Positions 1-4,876 of a stretch of 7,648 nucleotides of DNA are shown here, piece by piece (position 1 is the stretch's first letter; every line of letters starts with the position of its first letter). This DNA is from Kiritimatiellia bacterium (GTDB lineage Bacteria > Verrucomicrobiota > Kiritimatiellia > RFP12 > UBA1067). The translations under genes and the position numbers were made by a program. The notes beneath the pieces are model-generated. The model saw nothing but the letters and a program-made list of their open reading frames with translations, was not told the DNA's origin and did not search any database. The DNA is taken from positions 1-7,648 of the forward strand of contig JAGBZQ010000072.1 in the NCBI GenBank assembly GCA_017628165.1, given 5' to 3'.

Positions 1-69
1 CCCTCTTGAATCAATCATGACCTCTTGACCAACAAAGATATCTAAATCACTCTTTGCAGCACACCCCAT
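1..69 (-). CDS. Possible N-terminus of a minus-strand gene leaving the window
   Basis: An ATG at 69-67 opens a frame that stays open for 23 codons to the left edge. It begins MGCAAKSDLDIF and continues with VGQEVMIDSRG. An in-frame TAA at 96-94 limits upstream extension, and the only other start available is a TTG at 72. I do not recognise the product. The residues around Cys3 (LMGC when read from the TTG) resemble a lipobox, but there is no room for a signal peptide ahead of it. No Shine-Dalgarno sequence precedes the ATG, whereas the genes with visible leaders in this window have clear ones. The start could therefore be wrong, or the frame may not be coding. Twenty-three codons are too few to decide. 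Confidence 0.25.
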   Translation of the reverse strand, partial: MGCAAKSDLDIFVGQEVMIDSRG

Positions 70-85
70 CAATATTATTTTCGCA

Positions 86-101
86 GACGCTTTTTAGCGT
101 C
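86..101. repeat. Perfect GACGCT/AGCGTC hairpin with TTTT loop
   Basis: GACGCT at 86-91 pairs perfectly with AGCGTC at 96-101 around a 4-nt loop. No T-run follows it on either strand, so it does not look like an intrinsic terminator. If the ATG at 69 is a real start, the hairpin lies in the 5' leader of that gene, 17 nt upstream, where it could affect message stability or initiation. That role is inference only. Confidence 0.5.
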
Positions 102-127
102 ATCCATTACGCCAAGGTCGGTTAAGT

Positions 128-235
128 CAGTATAACTGCTAATATTCTTTTCATACGCGTATGATAAACCAGTTACCTTCGCATTTTGCAAAATGTGAAG
201 GGATATATCAAATGACTTTTATCATTTATAAAATG
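128..235. promoter_or_regulatory. Cluster of operator-like palindromes, possible minus-strand promoter
   Basis: Five inverted repeats are crowded here: CAGT-ATA-ACTG (128-138), a perfect 14-bp palindrome TCATACGCGTATGA (151-164), a perfect 14-bp palindrome CATTTTGCAAAATG (182-195), AAATGA/TCATTT (210-227), and CATTT-ATA-AAATG (223-235). Three share a CAT...ATG outline. The two 14-mers have centres 31 bp apart, close to three helical turns, which suits dimeric regulators bound to the same DNA face. On the minus strand TATACT (134-129) is a good -10 hexamer match. The 14-mer at 151-164 falls where the -35 region would be, and no consensus -35 is visible. The arrangement resembles a regulated promoter firing leftwards off the window, but no regulator is identified. 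Confidence 0.4.
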
Positions 236-248
236 CCTGTCCCGACGA

Positions 249-314
249 GTTGCAAACAAGCGCCCGTCCTGCCAGCTTTTGAGGGCGCTGGCCGAACGGG
301 CGCTTGTTCACAAC
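249..314. repeat. 66-nt imperfect hairpin with a perfect 13-bp stem
   Basis: The main stem pairs AACAAGCGCCCGT (255-267) with its exact complement at 296-308. Inside it, a 3x3 internal loop is followed by a 6-bp stem, GCCAGC (271-276) with GCTGGC (287-292), and a 10-nt loop. Outside it, GTTG (249-252) pairs with CAAC (311-314) across a 2x2 CA/CA internal loop. No U-run follows on either strand, so a standard Rho-independent terminator is unlikely. It lies about 90 bp beyond the lipoprotein stop codon, so it could end up in that transcript's 3' region. REP-like element, RNA structure or protein-binding cruciform are all possible. Only one copy is visible. Confidence 0.65.
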
Positions 315-338
315 TCTGCACGCTTCAATTCGATACCG

Positions 339-375
339 CGCAATGCCCCAAGGAGATTTTCCCCAAGACATTGCG
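339..375. repeat. 7-bp inverted repeat enclosing a CCCCAAG direct repeat
   Basis: CGCAATG (339-345) and CATTGCG (369-375) form a perfect 7-bp inverted repeat. The 23 nt between them contain CCCCAAG twice (346-352 and 361-367), separated by GAGATTTT. The element starts 31 nt beyond the lipoprotein stop codon on the minus strand. There is no flanking U-run. It may be a 3' stem-loop of the lipoprotein message or a binding site, and it may also be chance. Confidence 0.35.
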
Positions 376-405
376 ATATCCTAACGCCAGACCGAAGCGC
401 TACAG

Positions 406-1248
406 TTAGAACGCTCCTGCCGCCTCTTTTACAGCTTCAGTGCGCTCTTCAACCGCCTTGCGAAACGCCTCGTCACGCATTTCACGCAACTCCGACGCTG
501 CCAGACGCGCCGCATCATCGTCCCAAGCAGTAATCACCGTCTCATAGTCATCCGACGCATCTCTAAGGCAGATGGATACACCGCGGTTGGGCGCTATGTC
601 AAGCACATAAAGCGGACGAATCCAGCTGGCAAGTCGTGCGGGTACTCCATATCGGCTCTCAAGCGCCTCGACAAGATAATGACGACGGCCGAACGAATCT
701 GGCGCGATTTCCTCCCGCGCGCAGGCGCAGACCTTTACGAGTTTGCGCGTCTTGGGAGAAACGAACGCGTAATATTCGTCGAAGCCCTTAAGTTTCTTCT
801 CCGGAGTAAACCTAATCATCTTGAGCGCACTCTCGCCAGGAACATCTTCCACCTTATCGGCTCCAGCGGGGACCTCACCAAACTTCAGACCGAGGAACGA
901 ATCAGTAATTGCCTTTCCGGCGGACTTCTCGGCGGTAACGGCTTCCGGCACGGCGGCTTTCTCCTCCGAACCTTTCACCTCGCTCTTCTCCTGAGACGAA
1001 GGCGTATCTGCCGGAAGAGTTTCGGAATAAACGCTCGTCTCGTGTCCAACAACATTACCTTCGGCATCCTTGATTTCGCGCTCCGATCGTCTGGTTCTTG
1101 TTATTGTCCCGTTGGCGTTAGTCACAACGGTCTCCTTCTGGTTAATGGTGGAAGGAGCATTTTGTGAATTTTTAGCCTGAAGGTCACCACAGCCAGCCAG
1201 CCCGGCCATCGCAGCAATCATTCCATATTTCATCGTATCGGTATTCAT
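406..1248 (-). CDS. Putative outer-membrane lipoprotein with a C-terminal alpha/beta domain
   Basis: The product is 280 residues from the ATG at 1248, which sits 6 nt after a strong AAGGAG. A possible upstream start would add 18 residues before the signal peptide and ignore that ribosome binding site. Residues 1-19 form a lipoprotein signal peptide ending in the lipobox L17-A-G-C20. The residue after Cys20 is Gly, not Asp, which under the E. coli rule favours sorting to the outer membrane. Residues 30-115 are hydrophilic, rich in Lys, Glu, Ser and Ala, and look disordered. Residues 117-242 look folded. They begin FLGLKFGE (118-125), then FDEYYAFVSPKTRK (156-169), and a Leu/Arg-rich helix near 190-201. 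This resembles small bacterial domains with an 'LG-x-x-FG' opening, but I cannot name a family. The C-terminus (245-278) is a charged Ala/Glu/Arg helix. The gene has its own leader and could be transcribed separately from the upstream operon. Its function is unknown. Confidence 0.85.
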   Translation of the reverse strand: MNTDTMKYGMIAAMAGLAGCGDLQAKNSQNAPSTINQKETVVTNANGTITRTRRSEREIKDAEGNVVGHETSVYSETLPADTPSSQEKSEVKGSEEKAAVPEAVTAEKSAGKAITDSFLGLKFGEVPAGADKVEDVPGESALKMIRFTPEKKLKGFDEYYAFVSPKTRKLVKVCACAREEIAPDSFGRRHYLVEALESRYGVPARLASWIRPLYVLDIAPNRGVSICLRDASDDYETVITAWDDDAARLAASELREMRDEAFRKAVEERTEAVKEAAGAF

Positions 1249-1254
1249 TTTATT

Positions 1255-1260
1255 CTCCTT
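1255..1260 (-). promoter_or_regulatory. Shine-Dalgarno AAGGAG that sets the lipoprotein start
   Basis: AAGGAG on the minus strand lies 6 nt before the ATG at 1248. This is the basis for choosing that start over the in-frame ATG at 1302, which would place 18 non-signal residues ahead of the signal peptide. Confidence 0.8.
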
Positions 1261-1267
1261 TCTTTTT

Positions 1268-1280
1268 TGCATTAGATGCA
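1268..1280. repeat. TGCAT-TAG-ATGCA palindrome in the lipoprotein leader
   Basis: Perfect 5-bp arms flank a 3-nt centre. The repeat lies 7 nt upstream of the Shine-Dalgarno sequence of the lipoprotein gene. It could be an operator or a small leader hairpin. With arms this short, chance cannot be excluded. Confidence 0.3.
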
Positions 1281-1290
1281 CTGACAAAAA

Positions 1291-1318
1291 TATTAAGCAC
1301 ACCGCGTGCCAATCAAAA
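1291..1318 (-). promoter_or_regulatory. Weak candidate promoter for the lipoprotein gene
   Basis: On the minus strand TTGATT (a 4/6 match to the -35 consensus) is followed after 15 nt by TAATAT (a 4/6 match to the -10), about 45 nt upstream of the start codon. The spacer is shorter than the ideal 17 nt. A GCAC/GTGC mini-hairpin (1297-1309) followed on the minus strand by an AT-rich run overlaps it, and could instead be a poor terminator for the gene upstream. Neither reading is strong. Confidence 0.2.
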
Positions 1319-1345
1319 AATCAAGCACTTGAACCGATAATTAGC

Positions 1346-1380
1346 GACAAATTGTCTCACTCCTTTTAAATAAAGAGACA
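1346..1380. repeat. Nested inverted repeats between the chimera and the lipoprotein gene
   Basis: GACAA-A-TTGTC (1346-1356) is an 11-bp palindrome. It overlaps TGTCTC (1353-1358), which pairs with GAGACA (1375-1380) across a 16-nt AT-rich loop. The two structures are mutually exclusive in RNA. They lie 60-94 bp downstream of the chimera stop codon and about 100 bp upstream of the lipoprotein start. They could mark an operator or a weak processing or termination site. No T-tract makes this a clear intrinsic terminator. Confidence 0.3.
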
Positions 1381-1439
1381 TTTATTCCCGCTCAAACAAC
1401 CTTTGTTATCACGCCTTCGTATAATCCAATCATCCACGC

Positions 1440-3671
1440 TCACTTGATTCCGCGCGGAAGTATGATAACTGCAGGGCGCATTCCGCGCGCCTTGGCGTGA
1501 AGCTTGATCGCCTGGCCGGATCCTCCACTGCGGCGAACTGCGACAGACGCTCTCCCGTTTTCAATTTCAACCAGAGCCTCCTTTGAAGAAATCCTCTCTC
1601 CCTTCACGCCTACGCCATTTGCGCAGGCGATGATTTCTCCAGGACCCTCCAAAAAGAACTCCACCTTTCCGGGAGCAGAAATGACCCTCACTCCATAATC
1701 ATCCACGGCAAAGATATCCACCTCTGCCACCTCACTCTCGGCAAGCACCGTTGCCTGACGGGATTCAAACACAAGATCTCTCGCTTCGTATGCCGTCTTA
1801 GAAACGGCTTCTGTGAAATACACTCCCCTCTTAAACACCATGACCTTCGCCTCGCCAGCTTCATATGAAACATTCCAAACAAAACACCCGCGTTTATCCT
1901 TTACCCCTTCGCCCTTGAATTCACCGTTCACATAAAGCTTGGCGGCATCACCTGAGGCAACGCACTCCACCCTGACACTATCACCCTCAGCCTTGCCAAT
2001 CCATGGAGAAATCCACACAGCCTTAGAGTCCGGAATAAACCTCGTGCGAAGCTCACAATAAAATCTCTCATCCAAAACACCTTCTATTCTCACAAATTTT
2101 TCCACATCAAGCCCTAGCTCCTTAACCTGCCGATCGCTAATGGCAAGAACGCCATTTTCAGCTGCTAACACACGAAACGATTCCGGGAATTCTCCATCAC
2201 GCAAAAGTATCGTGTTAACACCCGCTTCTTTAAGACGCCTGAGCCTCGTATACGCAAGCATCTCGTAATAGGCGCGCCCAGTAAGGCCAAAATCACAAAA
2301 CATTTCCGCCACATTCAAACACACTTTCCTCCCATTGAGAAAGACAGCGTCCGAGGAACACTTCGCGAGCGCTTGTACGGCATAGCGGCCAGTCATGTTC
2401 CCTTTATTCATACGCGGCTTTCCATGTTCCCAAAGACGCGGTTTCACTACCTCAAAATCGCGCTTTTCAGAAAAGACCTTCTCTATTCCATCATCAACCT
2501 TTACAACCTCGCGCTCCACACGAATCTCCGCCGTCTCGGCATCGGCTCGCAGCGACATTACGCGAAGAGAGCCGTAAACCACGCGACCATCATTCTCTTG
2601 CGCGACAAGCGTTGCCTTCGCGGTAATACCCGCTCCCTTACTACCCTCCTCGGCAATCACATCAACCTCAAGAAGATTTTCGCCGCCATACTCCACAGCA
2701 CTTCTGAGATCAACTTCATACCCGCAATCTCCAGCTTTTCTTACAAAAAGATCTTTTCCGTTGAGCCGCACCTTGAAATCGCCAGCCACGGCTTCAAGGC
2801 GAAGAGCCACGAACTTACCCTCAAGCTCACGCTCCGCAAAAAAAGACCGTTTGTATACGCCGCGTCTCACACTGCCGCCGGCCATCAGGCCAAATGCCGC
2901 CCAATCATGGGGAAGACAGACCTCCACCGCTTCAGTCCCTTCAGCCACAAATTCCCATCCACCGCAAATCTCAACGCCGCCATCCGCAACAGAATTCTTC
3001 GCAAGCGCATCTGCCACTTGCCGCTCTATAATAACTTTGTGCGCTTTGCTGTCCGCCAAAATAATATCGCGAAGATGCCACGGCACCCAACCCTCCGTCC
3101 ATGACGTATCACGGAAGGCCGCTTCAAAATCCTCTGGATGGGCTATTAAATCATCTGCCGTCCCGGCCCTACCGTCTGGTCCCTTTGACAAGAGCGTAGG
3201 AGAGGACGTTTCTCCATTGTAGATATACACATAAGCATTCTTCCATGGATCTTCCTTCACGGCCTTGATGTAAGGCCCCACCCATCCAGGCACAGAAAGA
3301 CGCGTCTTAGCAAGATGCTCAAGCCCCTCCTCAGTCGTGGGAAACGTCCCCACATGATAACGATAGCGTCCAAGCGCAATGGCGAGATTGGAGAGAGACT
3401 TTTCCGTCTTTTTTACATTCTCCTGCGCAATGTCGATTCCGCCGCGCTCGGAAATCGCAGACCCCACAAGCGCACCCACGATCATAAGGCCGATGATGAT
3501 CACCATGTAATACGGGAAACCCCTCTTGAACACCGGAGGACCCACGCCAAGTTCAGCCTTCTTAAACTCATACTCTTTGGCTATCGCCTTTATCGCAGCA
3601 GCCCTCCTGGCCTTGGGAAGATATTCCTTCTTGATAGGAAATTTCTTTTTGAGCCTCTGATAATTGATCAT
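1440..3671 (-). CDS. GspG-type pseudopilin fused to a barrel-deleted GH2 (beta-galactosidase-like) protein
   Basis: The product has 743 residues. Residues 1-51 are strongly basic. KRG51/F52 resembles a prepilin peptidase site and leads into one membrane helix (about 54-73), but Met replaces Glu at +5. Residues 75-176 match the GspG major pseudopilin core: FPTTEEGL (110-117), GPYIK (132-136), DPWKNAYVY (141-149), and GPDGRAGTADD (164-174) with the PulG-like Ca2+-ligand pattern D166, D173, D174. After a linker, residues 237-357 look like a GH2 sugar-binding jelly roll, with PHDW (254-257) and RLNGKDL (302-308). An Ig-like domain follows, ending VVKPRLW (408-414). Residues 441-512 match only the start of the GH2 barrel (FLNGRK; RLRRLKEAGVNTI; LAISD), and the catalytic region is absent. 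Residues 545-735 match the GH2 C-terminal Ig-like domains (LYVNGEF; a GPGEI loop). Basic residues before the helix predict a periplasmic C-terminus. The start is set by ATGA overlap with rmuC and a GGAG 8 nt upstream. Role unknown: a sugar-binding pseudoenzyme is inferred. Confidence 0.88.
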   Translation of the reverse strand: MINYQRLKKKFPIKKEYLPKARRAAAIKAIAKEYEFKKAELGVGPPVFKRGFPYYMVIIIGLMIVGALVGSAISERGGIDIAQENVKKTEKSLSNLAIALGRYRYHVGTFPTTEEGLEHLAKTRLSVPGWVGPYIKAVKEDPWKNAYVYIYNGETSSPTLLSKGPDGRAGTADDLIAHPEDFEAAFRDTSWTEGWVPWHLRDIILADSKAHKVIIERQVADALAKNSVADGGVEICGGWEFVAEGTEAVEVCLPHDWAAFGLMAGGSVRRGVYKRSFFAERELEGKFVALRLEAVAGDFKVRLNGKDLFVRKAGDCGYEVDLRSAVEYGGENLLEVDVIAEEGSKGAGITAKATLVAQENDGRVVYGSLRVMSLRADAETAEIRVEREVVKVDDGIEKVFSEKRDFEVVKPRLWEHGKPRMNKGNMTGRYAVQALAKCSSDAVFLNGRKVCLNVAEMFCDFGLTGRAYYEMLAYTRLRRLKEAGVNTILLRDGEFPESFRVLAAENGVLAISDRQVKELGLDVEKFVRIEGVLDERFYCELRTRFIPDSKAVWISPWIGKAEGDSVRVECVASGDAAKLYVNGEFKGEGVKDKRGCFVWNVSYEAGEAKVMVFKRGVYFTEAVSKTAYEARDLVFESRQATVLAESEVAEVDIFAVDDYGVRVISAPGKVEFFLEGPGEIIACANGVGVKGERISSKEALVEIENGRASVAVRRSGGSGQAIKLHAKARGMRPAVIILPRGIK

Positions 3672-4876
3672 TGCCTACTCTCCACGCCATCCTCCAAATC
3701 GGACGCATTCGCATCAAGCTGTTTAAGCCTGCCTTTGGGCATCACTCCGTACTCCAGAAGCCTCTTTGCCACCCGCCGCACCGACATCTGCCCTTTTTCG
3801 CCCGTCATCCGCTTGTTGAGACTGTCGTATGCCGTACGTGCCTTTTGAAGAGCCGCATCAAGCGTATCCATATCATTTAAAAGTGCATCAAGCGCCATGA
3901 CGACATCACGTCCAAGAAGCTGAATCTCGTCATACTTGCGCTCCACCTCACACTGCTTCCATCCCCACGAGATAAGCCAAAGATATCCCCAAAGCGTAAG
4001 CGAAGTGACCAGCACAATGTTCTTCTCATACGCATACTGCACAATAGCGGGATCCTGCTGAAGCGCAGCCTCAAGAACCGCATTGAACGGACAGAACATA
4101 GCTACAAGCGGCAGATTCTTATATCCTTCTCTGGGCGTAATACGATTGGCATAATCCTTCTGTGCAAGATTGTCGATCTGCTTACGAACACTTGCGGCAT
4201 GAGCCTTCAAAAGTCTCTCTTTCTCCGCCTTGTGTGCAGCGTCATCAGGAAGCGCGCAAGCTGAGATGTAATCCTTGATATTCATCTTGGCATCAATCAG
4301 AATTTGATGGCGGTTGCGCACATCGAAGATGCAAGCATCAGGTCGTCCTTCATCCCTATTCGCTCCAACTTGCATCTCGTACTGCAAACCCACGCGAAGT
4401 CCGCTTTCAGCAAAAAGACTCTCAAGAATTTCTTCGCCCTTATTGCCTTGGATCTTATTGCCCCCTGTAAGCGCGGCGGTAAAAGCACGCGCTTCATCTG
4501 CAAATCTCTGAAGACTGTCAATGCGAGTTTTCATTTCAGTCCCCATCGCCGCATTGCTCACGGCAGATTTTTGCACCTCGCTTTCATACTTATCAAGCTT
4601 TAGCTTTAGATCGGAAAAGAGCGATCGCACCGACTCGGCGTTTGATATGGCAAGCTCACGCTGCCTGTTGCCAAGAAGCTCAGCGGCAAGCTTGGCGAAC
4701 TCGCTCTTCAACGCTTCGCGCTGCGCGGCAATTTCCATCGCCTTCGCCTGGGAAATCTCCGCCTGGCTTTTTGCACGCGCCTCCGATTCCACAAGCCGCA
4801 TCCTGACACTGAAAAGGGCCGCGCCCAAAAGAGCCGCCACAATCACGGCAACACTTGCAAAAATCACCATGGCCAT
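3668..4876 (-). CDS. rmuC: RmuC-family DNA recombination protein
   Basis: The product is 402 residues from the ATG at 4876. Residues 3-22 form a membrane helix, residues 25-135 are rich in Ala, Glu, Lys and Gln and look like coiled coil, and about 140-375 is the RmuC domain. Visible family motifs are QGNKGEEILESLFAESGL (143-160), RPDACI (178-183), LIDAKMNIKDY (193-203), MFCPFNAVLEAALQQDP (260-276) and AYEKNIVLVTSLTLW (282-296). D180 with D195-A-K197 fits the PD-(D/E)XK nuclease-like core attributed to the family. E. coli RmuC limits recombination at inverted repeats, but its biochemistry is little known. The ATG overlaps the upstream stop codon as TGATG and has GGAG 5 nt ahead. A TTG one codon upstream and an ATG two codons downstream are less likely. 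The stop codon overlaps the chimera start as ATGA. Confidence 0.95.
   Translation of the reverse strand: MAMVIFASVAVIVAALLGAALFSVRMRLVESEARAKSQAEISQAKAMEIAAQREALKSEFAKLAAELLGNRQRELAISNAESVRSLFSDLKLKLDKYESEVQKSAVSNAAMGTEMKTRIDSLQRFADEARAFTAALTGGNKIQGNKGEEILESLFAESGLRVGLQYEMQVGANRDEGRPDACIFDVRNRHQILIDAKMNIKDYISACALPDDAAHKAEKERLLKAHAASVRKQIDNLAQKDYANRITPREGYKNLPLVAMFCPFNAVLEAALQQDPAIVQYAYEKNIVLVTSLTLWGYLWLISWGWKQCEVERKYDEIQLLGRDVVMALDALLNDMDTLDAALQKARTAYDSLNKRMTGEKGQMSVRRVAKRLLEYGVMPKGRLKQLDANASDLEDGVESRQ

Larger units (their letters stand above)
70..405. other. Palindrome-rich intergenic region with no convincing gene
   Basis: This 336-bp stretch separates the lipoprotein stop codon from the partial frame at the left edge. 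Its left part is AT-rich: positions 1-240 have 88 G or C, about 37%. Frames that pass through it overlap dense inverted repeats and lack a ribosome binding site, so I do not call them genes. It holds a hairpin at 86-101, palindromes at 128-138, 151-164, 182-195, 210-227 and 223-235, a long imperfect hairpin at 249-314, and a stem with an internal direct repeat at 339-375. No tRNA, CRISPR array or U-tract terminator is evident. Confidence 0.6.

Noticed and set aside
75..218. A 47-codon minus-strand frame ending RLRK
   Set aside because: It has no ATG near its 5' end and no Shine-Dalgarno sequence, and it overlaps perfect palindromes. It is kept only as a possible gene remnant in the findings.
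249..314. Integron attC site
   Set aside because: The imperfect hairpin shape and AACAAG/CTTGTT arms are suggestive, but the GTTRRRY and RYYYAAC core boxes are not present on either strand and no second copy or integrase is visible.
249..314. Rho-independent terminator of the lipoprotein gene
   Set aside because: The stem is strong but no run of T follows on the minus strand. The sequence continues TGCAACTCG.
161..409. An 82-codon plus-strand open frame
   Set aside because: It runs through the 249-314 hairpin and the 339-375 element, has no recognisable protein features, and ends on the far side of the lipoprotein stop codon.
679..1167. A 162-codon plus-strand open frame
   Set aside because: It lies antisense to the lipoprotein gene, which has a lipobox, a strong Shine-Dalgarno sequence and a normal start.
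1249..1302. Upstream start adding 18 residues to the lipoprotein
   Set aside because: It would place the start upstream of the AAGGAG site and put a non-signal segment before the signal peptide.
2373..3104. A 243-codon plus-strand open frame
   Set aside because: It is antisense to the GH2 half of the chimera, whose protein is recognisable throughout. The plus-strand translation shows no family features and no ribosome binding site was evident.
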